From assembly GCF_000775995.1 (NCBI RefSeq), contig NZ_CP009227.1, positions 2,214,296-2,278,295 on the forward strand: a stretch of DNA of 64,000 nt. Reading direction: 5' to 3'. The first letter of the stretch is position 1. Each line of letters begins with the position of its first letter. The notes beneath the pieces are model-generated. The model had not been told where the DNA came from. It ran no database searches and saw only the letters and a list, made by a program, of their open reading frames with translations. A program made the translations under genes and the position numbers. Shown here one piece after another: positions 1 to 9,163 of the stretch. Origin of the DNA: Treponema sp. OMZ 838 (GTDB lineage: Bacteria; Spirochaetota; Spirochaetia; Treponematales; Treponemataceae).

Positions 1-1
1 T

Positions 2-322
2 CAGCATCTACTCATAGAACATACGATGCTGTCGGCTGCGGTCGGAAAAACGCTCAACTGGCGCGAACGGGACGGCATCCTGTATATGGCTGTTCACAAC
101 CCTTTTGAAGTACAGCAGCTGCAGCGGGAAAAAAATATCCTAACCCGAAAGACGGCGGAGCTTTACGGCAAAGAATTGAAAATACAGATAACGCTCGCTC
201 AAGAAGAGACGGTACAAAAAGTTTCCGTCCCTGCGCGGGTAGAGATGGTGCTGCGTAATATCAAAGGTAGCATCGTTGACATACAGAAAAAAGTGGTTGT
301 AGAAGAACCGGAGGAAGAATAA
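2..322 (+). CDS. dnaX: DNA polymerase III subunit gamma/tau, C-terminal end (partial)
   Basis: The reading frame is open from the left window edge with no stop, so this is the 3' end of a longer gene. The visible 106 or so residues are a small alpha/beta tail ending in an acidic stretch (VVVEEPEEE). No ATPase motifs are in view; they would lie upstream. The assignment rests on position directly before ybaB and recR, the conserved bacterial dnaX-ybaB-recR order, plus a tail typical of the tau C-terminal domain that contacts the replicase alpha subunit. The stop overlaps the ybaB start by one base (TAATG), indicating translational coupling. The last 21 bases of this gene recur at 9164-9184 as part of a duplication scar. 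The first internal ATG at 26 is not a credible start. Confidence 0.8.
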   Translation, partial: QHLLIEHTMLSAAVGKTLNWRERDGILYMAVHNPFEVQQLQREKNILTRKTAELYGKELKIQITLAQEETVQKVSVPARVEMVLRNIKGSIVDIQKKVVVEEPEEE

Positions 323-633
323 TGAATATAAATCCCTTTGAATTGATGAAAAACGCAAAAGATTTGCAGACTCATTTCGGGAAAATGCAAGAAGAACTGG
401 CGGCGCTCCGCGTGCAAGGTGTTTCGGGCGGCGGCTTGGTAAAGGTAACGCTCAGCGGTACCTTCGATATGGTAAAAGTCGAATTGGATCCCATCGCTGT
501 CGATAACCGCGATATTCCGATGTTACAAGACCTGATCCGCTCGGCTCATACCGATGCAATAGAAAAAATTAAGGATACCTTGAAGGAAAAAATGGGACCG
601 CTCGCCGCGCTTACGGGAGGAATGCCGTCATAA
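322..633 (+). CDS. ybaB: YbaB/EbfC family nucleoid-associated protein
   Basis: A 103-residue protein of normal family length. YbaB/EbfC proteins are small DNA-binding dimers that coat DNA; the Borrelia homologue EbfC regulates surface lipoprotein genes. Visible features are the N-terminal amphipathic helix (MNINPFELMKNAKDLQ), the conserved Gly-rich turn (GVSGGGLVKVTLSG) and the central VKVELDP-type strand. The C-terminus ends in Gly-Met-Pro as in many homologues. It overlaps dnaX by one base at its start and recR by one base at its end, so it is the middle gene of a tightly coupled dnaX-ybaB-recR operon. Confidence 0.93.
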   Translation: MNINPFELMKNAKDLQTHFGKMQEELAALRVQGVSGGGLVKVTLSGTFDMVKVELDPIAVDNRDIPMLQDLIRSAHTDAIEKIKDTLKEKMGPLAALTGGMPS

Positions 634-1223
634 TGAATGCGCTTGAAGACCTTATCGACAATTTATGCCGCCTGCCGGGTATCGGAAAAAAGAGCGCCGC
701 CCGGCTCGCATATCATATCCTGAAGCAAGAGCCTCCCTATGCCCACCGACTGGCAGACAGCCTCTACAAGCTTCACGAGAGTATTAAGCCCTGCCCGATA
801 TGCGGCGCTTTTACCGATCAGGACGTGTGCGCCGTTTGCAGCGATCCGGGGCGGGACGGCTCATGCATCTGTGTCGTGGAGCAGCCGCAGGATGTTTATA
901 CCTTGATGAGCATGGGCGAATACCGCGGGCTTTTTCACGTGCTTGGCGGCGTTATCGCGCCGCTTGAAGGTATCGGTCCGGAACAGCTCCGCATTGCAAG
1001 CCTTGTTAAGCGTATCGGCAACGGTACGGCGGTAAAAGAAGTGATTCTCGCAACCAACCCGACAATCGAAGGGGATACCACCGCCCTTTATATCCAAAAG
1101 GTGCTGCGCGATCTTCCCGTTGAGGTTACCCGCCTTGCATCGGGACTGCCGGTCGGCGGCGATTTGGAGTACACCGACAAACTGACGCTGATGCGCAGCT
1201 TCAAAGGCAGGATAAAGATTTAA
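633..1223 (+). CDS. recR: Recombination mediator protein RecR
   Basis: A 196-residue RecR of standard length. RecR with RecO/RecF loads RecA on SSB-coated gapped DNA. The helix-hairpin-helix lies at residues 8-25 (LCRLPGIGKKSAARLAYHIL). The C4 zinc finger uses Cys54, Cys57, Cys66 and Cys69 (CPICGAF...CAVC). A Toprim domain follows (CICVVEQPQDV... and the [14 protein letters not shown] block), then the usual C-terminal [15 protein letters not shown] segment. The start overlaps ybaB by one base. The 3' third (from base 1021) and the downstream 120 bases are duplicated at 9184-9508, and the last 16 bases recur at 17090-17105, so this full-length copy appears to be the parent of two scars. Confidence 0.97.
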   Translation: MNALEDLIDNLCRLPGIGKKSAARLAYHILKQEPPYAHRLADSLYKLHESIKPCPICGAFTDQDVCAVCSDPGRDGSCICVVEQPQDVYTLMSMGEYRGLFHVLGGVIAPLEGIGPEQLRIASLVKRIGNGTAVKEVILATNPTIEGDTTALYIQKVLRDLPVEVTRLASGLPVGGDLEYTDKLTLMRSFKGRIKI

Positions 1224-1237
1224 GATTTATTTTTTGC

Positions 1238-1266
1238 TTGACAAAATGTTTAATTATCGGTATACA
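1238..1266 (+). promoter_or_regulatory. Sigma-70 promoter for giant lipoprotein gene 1
   Basis: TTGACA at 1238-1243, a 17-base spacer, and TATACA at 1261-1266. It sits just after recR and about 310 bases before the lipoprotein start, so the transcript would carry a leader of roughly 300 nt. The same promoter is preserved in the duplicate at 9401-9429, which supports function. Confidence 0.75.
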
Positions 1267-1368
1267 TCAAGTGAGATTTAGTAATATATGCGGTAATCTG
1301 CCGCCCTCTAAAAGTCATCCATAAAAAGTAATCGTACAAAAAGTTTATCATCAACAACATCAAAATTC

Positions 1369-1490
1369 TGAGCTATTGATGTCTATACGAGAGGTGAAAT
1401 AGCAGAAAGTTGTGCCGGTTATGCGTTACCGCTCAGACGGGAAAGCAAGACGGTAAAGTTCTGTCCCAGAGAAGCGGAACAGAAGAAATT
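1369..1490 (+). promoter_or_regulatory. Candidate structured 5' leader RNA, copy 1
   Basis: This lies within the 356-base gap between recR and lipoprotein gene 1. Possible helices are GCTAT 1372-1376 with ATAGC 1399-1403, ACCG 1428-1431 with CGGT 1451-1454, and TTCTGT 1459-1464 with ACAGAA 1479-1484. An alternative pairing of CAGAA 1403-1407 with TTCTG 1459-1463 would compete with the last helix. Compared with the second copy at 9536-9649, the last helix changes from U-A to C-G at one pair, a compensatory change, while loops such as AGAGAAGCG are conserved. I could not match it to a known riboswitch class. The rest of the gap (1267-1368) is AT-rich leader, nearly identical to copy 2 until about 1350. 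Confidence 0.45.
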
Positions 1491-1579
1491 ATAATGCATT
1501 TTTATCGCCGGAGCGTGGGGCCGTCCATAAACTTCAGGTTTTGGATAGTTTTCTTGCTAAATGAAGCGGAGAAAAACTT

Positions 1580-4500
1580 ATGAAAAAGATGAATCACGTA
1601 GTATCTTTTGTACTGATTTTATTAACTGTTCTTGCAGGTGTTACCTGTAAACCGTATGTAGGCTTGGGCGGTCAGATCGATATTCTTCCGCCGAGTGGGA
1701 AAATCATCTATCCTGATACGAGGGAAACGCCGATCCGTGGTTCCTTTGTGTTACAAGGCAGTGCAAGCGATGATGACGGTATTCAATCGATTTCGGTTGT
1801 TTTTGAAAATATCGAAACAAAAGAAAGAAGCTCTGCGTATCGCGCCGAAGGATTTTCCGCAGGGGATGTTTCAGCTTCGTGGACAATAAACGTAAACAAC
1901 GAATCGACAGGAATCGAACCCGGACACGATCTGGTAAAAGTGTATCCTATTCCCGACGGTGAATATACGGCAATTGTGAGCGTTACCGACAAGGTTGGAA
2001 AGACGTCCACATTTACCAAGAGCTATAAAATAGACAACACCCCGCCGGTGTTTATCGTGCAGCGGCCGTCGATGTTTGTTGATGAAAGTACCTCTCCTTC
2101 ACCATCGGATCCTTCAGACGGTTATGGTTCGACTTTTTCTGTTGTGGGGCAGGTGGGTGAAAAAAATACCGTTGAAAAACTGAATGTGCATGTTCCGGGA
2201 ACGCCGCCGATCGATATAACTAATATGTTCGTGGGCAACAATATAAACGCACGGGTTGCCGTATCGGAAGTCATTTCAGGCAATGAAACAAATCCTTTAT
2301 ATAATTTGCAAGCGCAGGATAAAACAAAGCCTATCAGAAGTCAATTATATTTATACGATAATGCCCGCAAATATACTGGGGGGGTAACAGACGAAGGTAA
2401 TAAAGCCGATTGGTATTATCAGTGGGATAGCATTTATACAGATGTCATAGCAAAAGGCTACACGCCTGAAGTAATCAGCGATTATTTTGCCGGTAAAAAG
2501 GGGTCGGATAAAGACGAGCATGATAAAAAAATAAAAGAATTGCGCAACGATGCGGCAGCTTTGAATATACTTAAAACGACGATGATTAAAATGACTGAAA
2601 AGCGCAGCACTTTTAAACTTGATCCCAGCCAATCTCCCGGTTTTACAGTTGTCGGCGTAAAAAGTTTACCTGTAGAGCCTGCTTTAACTCTTTCAGACGC
2701 TACGTCGATGCTCTTTAAAAGCGGAGGTGAAACGGCATTTTCGATAGAGCTTATCCGTAATAAAAATAACACTCCATTGACGGCCGGCTTTGACCTTGCT
2801 AGGTATAAGGAAAGCAATATTGAGATCGTTTTACGCAAATGGAATAAAGCGGCCGGCACGAATGAAGCGGATAGCTTAAAAAATGATGAAAATTATGAAG
2901 AGAAGAAACTGATAAAATTTTCTGAGTTGACGGATACAAGCAATATTACGGTAGTAGATGGAAAGTTACGTGTAAAATGTGTCTTTGATCCGTCTTGGGG
3001 TGAAGGATACTATGCCGTAAAGGTTAAAGGTTCCGACACCTCCGGAGCCGATTCAAATAAATTTGAAGCCTATGACACCTCTAATACGGTAATCAACAGT
3101 CTTTATATAATAAACTTTCTTGCTACCGGAAATGGGCCGAGAATACGTCCGATCCGTCCGCAAGGCTTTAAAAATACAACTGTGGATATAGAAGCGGATG
3201 TTACCGGTATCGATTCGACTGGTGCTGTATATTACAATATAGGTGCACCGGTAAATGCCGGTAGTCCCGATACAACAAAGATTCTTACAAAGGTCAGTTC
3301 CGACCCGGGCAATCCTCGCTACAAAGCGACGGTTGTTTTAACTACTGATTCGCATGGAAAGCTTCTTTGGAATGGGAACCATCTTTCGGACGGCATCCAT
3401 AAAATTCACTTTTTAGCTAAAACAAATTCCGGTTCTACCGATACGGATACTACCGAATTTACCGTCGATAACACGGGGCCGACGATTGAAATAGTATATC
3501 CTGAAGAAACCGATCCGCAAGCGGGAGAGATTGTCGTTTTAGGCCGTGTCAGCGATGAATGGGCCGGAGTAAATCCCGAAAAAACTAAATACATACTGGG
3601 TAAAAAGACTCCTGCGCCGACGGTTGATACTGCTGCCGGCTGGAAAATAATGAAAGATGCTCCTGATACTTCGACAAAAGGTTCGTGGAGTATTCACATC
3701 AATTTGGATAACGTTCCTTCATCGGAATACGGTGCGGTTATCGGTAGATATAGAAAAATACCGTTATATGTTTTTACGGAAGACGAACTGGGGAATAAAG
3801 CTGTACATGAAAAACAGATACTCTTTGATACTGAGGGAACAAAGCCGATTGTGAAAGTACTTTCACCGCAGAATACTACTCCTACTACAAAATTAGGCGG
3901 TACTATACAGATATTCGGAACTGCAAGTGTACCTAAAGGTGGACCGGCAGCGGTGCGTGAAGTATATATTCAATTTTCTCGTGATGGTAATTTTACCTCT
4001 GCCGCAGATGGAACATTTGGTACAATCAATTGGTACAATAGTGGAAACGGACAGCTTATTCCGGGGACAGATACTAACGGAGGCGCAGACTGGAGAATCA
4101 GTATAAACGGCGACGGTTCATTTAATCATGCAACCAATCAAAACCAAGATGTCTATTTTAGAGTCCGTGCGAAAAATAAAAATGGTACATCGATGGGGGA
4201 CTGGAGCGATAAAATAAAAATAATCGTCGATAAGTCTGCTCCTACGATTGGAAGTCCCAATGCCGTTAAAGTAGACGATTCTTCGAGTACCGTTCTTGCC
4301 GGCAGTGCAAACGCAAAAGACTATACGCCTAATATGTGGGTAGGACGCAATAAAAAACTGATCGGCTCATTAAAAGACGATTCGGGTATAAAGGCTGTTC
4401 AAATTGCATCGACCGGTTTGGCTGGCGGTGTGAACTATGATCTTGCTCAAGCTAAAGCAGCGGGTTGGATAGCTGATGCTGCAGACGGAAATTATGAGCT

Positions 4501-7500
4501 AAAGATTCCGTTCGACTTAGATGCGCTGAGCTCTGCTGCAAAAGCGGCTGGAGAGTTTAGTGTAACTATTTCCATTACAGAAAATACAACATCTCCGGCA
4601 TTGAGTACACAACAAACGTTTACCTTCCGCTTCGACACCACCGATCCTATCGGTGATTTCGGTACCGATAAATATATGAATATCGGGAATTTTGCTTCTG
4701 ATTCGATAACTGACGCACAGCTGGCGCAAAAAGTGAAAGATTTGGGCGCTACAGAATCTTCCGGCGGCGGATGCAAAATACTGGCGGACAATCATATACT
4801 CACGGTAACGAAAGTAACGGGCGATAAGATTGAATTTACCGCCTCTCCGGCTCTTACTGCTGGACGTCACAGCTATATTCTGTATAAACCGGAAACGCTG
4901 ATATACAAAAACAACAGTGGAAAATGGATTATCAATGGTGTGGCGAATGACAGTGGTTCAGGTGTTGCAGAAGTGAAGGCTTGGGTAAGTGTTGAAACTG
5001 ATCCCGTATTGCATACGGTAATTAAATCACCTGAAACGGTCATAAACGAAACTCATCCGAAAAACAGAATTACCAAACAGCTTGGTGGAACCGTTACGTG
5101 GAAGGGAGAGCTTGATTTTGGTTCCGTATCTGATGGTAAGGGCAAGCTGCATTATACCATAACCGACAAGAGCGGCAATGAATATACCGCTCCTGCTGTC
5201 GATGTGCGGGTAAAAAACAAGCCGATAAAGGTTTCTAAAATTACGCTCGCTACCAAGATAGGGGGAAGTGCTGTAGAGTTCGCAAATGATAATGTGAACA
5301 AAGCCCTCAAGGATATAGACGTAGATGCTAATCTCGACTTTACCGCGAATTATACCAGCAGTGCGTTCGCCTTTAAAGATAAAGATAATTCCAAAATAAA
5401 GGTTGACTTTTCCGGCGGGCAAGGACAGGTAAAATATAATTTGAAATATGCCGGTAATGTTTTGGCCGGTCATAATATGCAGAATATCAGCACCGATGGC
5501 GCCATAATGTTGAGCGAAGACAATTTGAATACAATCGATAATACTACAGACGAAACAACCAAAGAATTGGTTTTGGAACTGTGGGATAGTGCACACGACT
5601 GTACACCGACCGGCACAGCTCCGCTTGAAAAGAGTTCTTTTGCTGAAGTTAAAATCAATACGCTCTTTGATGCGCTTGACACTAAGCCGCCGACGGTAGT
5701 TATTCTTCCGTTCCACTGGAACGGCGAAACCGATAACTCTCTGTATCAAAACAGCTGTGCTAACGGACATGTGGAAATTGATACCTCTTCTGTTTCAGGT
5801 AAGGTTACAATCCGTGGCTTTGCGTATGACAATGTTCAGCTCAAGAAACTTACAGCAACGCTTCCTAACGCTTCAAACATAACTGTTACGAACACCAATA
5901 ATAACTGGTCTATAGGCGAAGATATTTCAAAGAATATCAAGTTTGAAGTTGAAGAGTCTAAATACGACTATCTCGGCTACTATGTAAAATGGAAGCTGGA
6001 ATGGGACAGTGAAAAAACGTCTGTAGGTCTTGGAAAGACAATCAGTGTTTCGGCTTATGACGGAACCAATTCTTCAGGAACCTCGGCTGCCGATCTGTCT
6101 TCCTCATCTTCTTCTCTAACCCGTGATACTAATGATACGGCGGAACATACGGATTTTGCCGTTGCAAAGCCCGGTCAGTTTATTCTCTTTACCAAGGGTG
6201 AGGCACAGCACTTAACCAGAGTAAAATCAGTTACCGGTAATAAGATTGAGCTTATAAATGCGGTAGATACCGGTTTTGTGACTGCTACGCTGTATCAAGA
6301 TACAACAAATAAGCCTTCGATAAGTGTTAACGTGGTGCCGTATATTACCGGTGTCAGCAGAAACAGTACATATAATACAAACAGAGCGCGAAGCGGTGCG
6401 ATACCCTTACTCCGCGGGGAAGCTGGCAATACGATTACAGGCTTTAACTTTGAAGGAAGCACTCCCTCTTTAAAGATTACCGCAAATAAAGACGGAACCG
6501 GTTCTTCGGTTGCAATGGAGAATCTTACTTTGAGCGGTTCGTCTTTCACCTTTACAGTTCCCGATACGGCAAAAGACGGATATTTGCATCTTGTAGTAAA
6601 CGGTGTTGCTGCGGTAAATAATATAAATGCCTATACCGCAAGTAATACGGAAAAATCCGATACATACGGAGCTAAGGAACATTCCGACGATAGATTTGTG
6701 CATATTTGGCGTGTAAATGCGCATGATACGTTTAAAGGCAGCAAAAATGCTATTTATCCTGCAATGACTAAAGATAGTAATGGCACGCTCTATGCATCGT
6801 TTAGCAATAACTCAACTTCGGCAGTGTATTATTCAAATCAATTTACGGGAAGTGGTTCTGTTACAGCCGGAGATGGTGCAACAAGAGTATTTGACGGATA
6901 TGACCCGCCGGAAGAAACCGATATAACCGTTACTGGAAGCGATCCAAATCCTGAAGTAAATGTACTCTATGCTGCAAATTATCATGGCGGTGGTGCTAAT
7001 AACTGGGGTAATGGAGACCTTTCGGGCACAAAAAAATACCCATGGAATGATACCACTCCTGAGTATGCAGGCGGTATATACCTCTATGATAAGGATGCAG
7101 CCGTTGGAACTAGGCATACTAATGTGTATCGGTTTGAACTGTATACCTACGACAATGAATTGCAGCAGTTTAAAAACATACGGACTGTACGTTCCGGTGA
7201 TAACATCTATGTTGTGTATTATGATAGATTAACCGAAGCTGCAAAATTCGCCTGGGTAGATGACAGTAAAAAACCGGATACAAGAGTCCATGCACTCCCA
7301 TGGTGTGTCATAGACGGCAATACCGACATAACAGATAGAGAATATAAAGTTCCTGATCACTTGGTCGATACAGCTGTACCGCCTGATTCGCCCAATAATA
7401 TATTTACATTTGTGAGTCCCAACAAGTCAGCGTATAAGACACCGTATGTACTGAACAATTTTGAAGACAGTCTTTCCGTTTCAAGTGCAGTGTGGGAATC

Positions 7501-8119
7501 TGTCGACGTTACGGTAACTAAGGACGGTTATCCTGTTGTAGTGTACATGGATGCTGCTACGAGAACCTTACGGCTTGCAAAAAGTACGTCAAAACAACCT
7601 ACATCATCAGATCATTGGAAGATTCAAAGCGTTCTCGCTTCTTCGGATCCGAACGGTAAGATTGCAAGCGACTACATAAATGCATGTATCGGCAGTGATG
7701 GGATTCTGCATATCGCGTTCCAAAACACCAGGGGGCAGCTCGTGTATGTAAAATCCACGAATACGTCCGATACCGGTTCAGCAAAGTATAAGTTTGGCAC
7801 TTCCGAAGTACTGGATGATTCCGGTACGTTTATAGAGATGACCATGGACGGCACAATGCCCTATATTACGTATATGTCCCGTCCCAACTCGTACGATGCT
7901 ATCCGGATTGCCTATAAAACCTCTATGGACTTTAACAATACGGGAACGGATGTAGCTGGCTGGGAAACAATGACCGCTCCGCTTAACCAACGGGCAGCAA
8001 ACGGCCGTATCTGTATTGAAACGAAGGCAAAGTATTACAATACTACGGAGAAGATGCCTGTTGCGGTAGGGTTTAAAACCAGTTCGGATTACCGCGCGGC
8101 ATTCTATGTAGGAAAGTAG
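1580..8119 (+). CDS. Giant Ig-like repeat surface lipoprotein, paralogue 1
   Basis: A 2179-residue predicted lipoprotein. The start has a GGAG site 8 bases upstream. Residues 1-22 form a signal peptide with a relaxed spirochaetal lipobox before Cys23 (LAGVTC). The body is a string of Ig-like beta-sandwich repeats, recognisable by recurring strand motifs such as IDNTPPVFIV, VDNTGPTIEIVYP and VDKSAPTI, each followed by a fresh sandwich. The last 500 or so residues look different, with Tyr/Trp/Asp-rich repeats of the YVVYYDR and YITYMS type, suggesting a propeller-like module. A paralogue with the same N-terminus (KPYVGLGGQIDILPPSG) is at 9720. A tract of seven G occurs at 2378-2384. It is probably surface-exposed and adhesive or structural; no enzymatic motif was seen and no ligand can be inferred. 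Confidence 0.85.
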   Translation: MKKMNHVVSFVLILLTVLAGVTCKPYVGLGGQIDILPPSGKIIYPDTRETPIRGSFVLQGSASDDDGIQSISVVFENIETKERSSAYRAEGFSAGDVSASWTINVNNESTGIEPGHDLVKVYPIPDGEYTAIVSVTDKVGKTSTFTKSYKIDNTPPVFIVQRPSMFVDESTSPSPSDPSDGYGSTFSVVGQVGEKNTVEKLNVHVPGTPPIDITNMFVGNNINARVAVSEVISGNETNPLYNLQAQDKTKPIRSQLYLYDNARKYTGGVTDEGNKADWYYQWDSIYTDVIAKGYTPEVISDYFAGKKGSDKDEHDKKIKELRNDAAALNILKTTMIKMTEKRSTFKLDPSQSPGFTVVGVKSLPVEPALTLSDATSMLFKSGGETAFSIELIRNKNNTPLTAGFDLARYKESNIEIVLRKWNKAAGTNEADSLKNDENYEEKKLIKFSELTDTSNITVVDGKLRVKCVFDPSWGEGYYAVKVKGSDTSGADSNKFEAYDTSNTVINSLYIINFLATGNGPRIRPIRPQGFKNTTVDIEADVTGIDSTGAVYYNIGAPVNAGSPDTTKILTKVSSDPGNPRYKATVVLTTDSHGKLLWNGNHLSDGIHKIHFLAKTNSGSTDTDTTEFTVDNTGPTIEIVYPEETDPQAGEIVVLGRVSDEWAGVNPEKTKYILGKKTPAPTVDTAAGWKIMKDAPDTSTKGSWSIHINLDNVPSSEYGAVIGRYRKIPLYVFTEDELGNKAVHEKQILFDTEGTKPIVKVLSPQNTTPTTKLGGTIQIFGTASVPKGGPAAVREVYIQFSRDGNFTSAADGTFGTINWYNSGNGQLIPGTDTNGGADWRISINGDGSFNHATNQNQDVYFRVRAKNKNGTSMGDWSDKIKIIVDKSAPTIGSPNAVKVDDSSSTVLAGSANAKDYTPNMWVGRNKKLIGSLKDDSGIKAVQIASTGLAGGVNYDLAQAKAAGWIADAADGNYELKIPFDLDALSSAAKAAGEFSVTISITENTTSPALSTQQTFTFRFDTTDPIGDFGTDKYMNIGNFASDSITDAQLAQKVKDLGATESSGGGCKILADNHILTVTKVTGDKIEFTASPALTAGRHSYILYKPETLIYKNNSGKWIINGVANDSGSGVAEVKAWVSVETDPVLHTVIKSPETVINETHPKNRITKQLGGTVTWKGELDFGSVSDGKGKLHYTITDKSGNEYTAPAVDVRVKNKPIKVSKITLATKIGGSAVEFANDNVNKALKDIDVDANLDFTANYTSSAFAFKDKDNSKIKVDFSGGQGQVKYNLKYAGNVLAGHNMQNISTDGAIMLSEDNLNTIDNTTDETTKELVLELWDSAHDCTPTGTAPLEKSSFAEVKINTLFDALDTKPPTVVILPFHWNGETDNSLYQNSCANGHVEIDTSSVSGKVTIRGFAYDNVQLKKLTATLPNASNITVTNTNNNWSIGEDISKNIKFEVEESKYDYLGYYVKWKLEWDSEKTSVGLGKTISVSAYDGTNSSGTSAADLSSSSSSLTRDTNDTAEHTDFAVAKPGQFILFTKGEAQHLTRVKSVTGNKIELINAVDTGFVTATLYQDTTNKPSISVNVVPYITGVSRNSTYNTNRARSGAIPLLRGEAGNTITGFNFEGSTPSLKITANKDGTGSSVAMENLTLSGSSFTFTVPDTAKDGYLHLVVNGVAAVNNINAYTASNTEKSDTYGAKEHSDDRFVHIWRVNAHDTFKGSKNAIYPAMTKDSNGTLYASFSNNSTSAVYYSNQFTGSGSVTAGDGATRVFDGYDPPEETDITVTGSDPNPEVNVLYAANYHGGGANNWGNGDLSGTKKYPWNDTTPEYAGGIYLYDKDAAVGTRHTNVYRFELYTYDNELQQFKNIRTVRSGDNIYVVYYDRLTEAAKFAWVDDSKKPDTRVHALPWCVIDGNTDITDREYKVPDHLVDTAVPPDSPNNIFTFVSPNKSAYKTPYVLNNFEDSLSVSSAVWESVDVTVTKDGYPVVVYMDAATRTLRLAKSTSKQPTSSDHWKIQSVLASSDPNGKIASDYINACIGSDGILHIAFQNTRGQLVYVKSTNTSDTGSAKYKFGTSEVLDDSGTFIEMTMDGTMPYITYMSRPNSYDAIRIAYKTSMDFNNTGTDVAGWETMTAPLNQRAANGRICIETKAKYYNTTEKMPVAVGFKTSSDYRAAFYVGK
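2378..2384 (+). repeat. Homopolymeric G7 tract inside the lipoprotein 1 gene
   Basis: Seven consecutive G in codons for Thr-Gly-Gly-Val. Slippage by one base would truncate the protein near residue 270. The tract is in frame here. Confidence 0.6.
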
Positions 8120-8155
8120 GTGTTTTTGTAAGGTAAAATAAAAGTTTTGGGCATT

Positions 8156-8193
8156 GCCGTTAAAAACTTTGGTTTTTAACGGCGACGCTTTTT
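8156..8193. terminator. Rho-independent terminator, possibly bidirectional
   Basis: A perfect 12-bp stem (8156-8167 with 8172-8183), loop TTTG, is followed on the plus strand by a T5 run at 8189-8193. It lies between two convergent genes ending at 8119 and 8206. A-rich sequence on the left side could serve as the U-tract for the minus-strand gene. Confidence 0.75.
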
Positions 8194-8205
8194 GTATTGT
8201 CTTGT

Positions 8206-9105
8206 TTAGCGGTATTGTTCTTTCATCCACAAAAAATTATCGGCTATTTTGCTCCAACGCGAATTTTGTTTATGAGGAATACAGTCTTCCTGCCAATACC
8301 ACCAAAAATAGCCGCCGATATAGCGGTGGTTATAGGGGAGCATACGATAATATCTATCTGCCTGGGCATTGAAGGTTTTTCCTGCGTTGTGTGGTTTTGC
8401 AAACCCGCATTCACCGAATCCAAGCAAAGAATTAGGAAACATATTATACAGATTTTTGAACATATTCTGCCATTCTTCATGCTTACCGTCATTATCATCG
8501 TCATAGTAACTGACTAATACATAATCAAGTGTATTCCGCATATCAGGTGGAATATAGTTTAAAAGCCAGTCCTCCATTGTTATACTTTGATAATCCGGAT
8601 CAGCCATATATGCGGTAAGTGCCGTTGCAAAACCTTGCTGATGTATGTATTTCCACGCCGTATAAACCTTCTCGGCAATCAATTTCTCCGAACCGCCCAA
8701 CCATCCTTCTCCGTTGACTTCATTTCCGATTTCCCAAATATCTACGTACGGCGTGAGATATGCCGCACATTCGGCGAAACGCGCCTTATAGGATTCGGCT
8801 GTTTTATAAAAAGCCATATCATACGAATCGCATGGACAAAGCATAATATACGCGACTTCGTGAATACCGGCGAGAAGTGAAACAAAATCAGCCGGCTTTT
8901 TGTCAGCATCAATAACAATACGTGCTGTCGGTTTTACCGGTAGTGCTTTAATTGCATCTATGATAGCTGTGATAGAATGCTCTGAAACATCGTCAAGCGT
9001 TATACCGTACAGCGGAGAAGGAATACGACCTTGTATGTGTGTATCCGTTGCTGTAGCGGTGTAGGCGGACAGTAGTAATATAAAAAATATTGTATGCCGT
9101 AACAT
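8206..9105 (-). CDS. Secreted clan GH-A-like glycoside hydrolase (putative)
   Basis: A 299-residue protein beginning with a signal peptide (about residues 1-19, ending Thr-Ala-Thr-Ala). The core reads like a TIM-barrel retaining glycosidase. WEIGNEVNGEGW has the Asn-Glu pair typical of the acid/base strand 4 in clan GH-A, and LLGFGECGF near residue 245 has a Glu placed like the strand 7 nucleophile. Aromatic residues in the C-terminal part (GGYFWWYWQEDC) fit a sugar-binding cleft. I cannot assign a GH family or substrate. The start at 9105 is chosen because it directly opens the signal peptide; extending the frame upstream to 9228 would read antisense into the recR scar. The gene is convergent to lipoprotein 1 and sits alone between the duplicated units. 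Confidence 0.65.
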   Translation of the reverse strand: MLRHTIFFILLLSAYTATATDTHIQGRIPSPLYGITLDDVSEHSITAIIDAIKALPVKPTARIVIDADKKPADFVSLLAGIHEVAYIMLCPCDSYDMAFYKTAESYKARFAECAAYLTPYVDIWEIGNEVNGEGWLGGSEKLIAEKVYTAWKYIHQQGFATALTAYMADPDYQSITMEDWLLNYIPPDMRNTLDYVLVSYYDDDNDGKHEEWQNMFKNLYNMFPNSLLGFGECGFAKPHNAGKTFNAQADRYYRMLPYNHRYIGGYFWWYWQEDCIPHKQNSRWSKIADNFLWMKEQYR

Positions 9106-9163
9106 AATGTTGATACTAGCATGAGAAGCAACTCTGATACAATGTACGCTTAATTGGTCAGTA

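Noticed and set aside
1403-1490. Cobalamin or cyclic di-GMP riboswitch in the lipoprotein leader
   Set aside because: Fragments such as GGGAA look similar, but the element is not conserved in copy 2 and the defining core boxes are absent.
5027-5770. Minus-strand 247-codon frame
   Set aside because: It lies inside the lipoprotein 1 gene on the opposite strand, with no ribosome binding site or protein-like composition.
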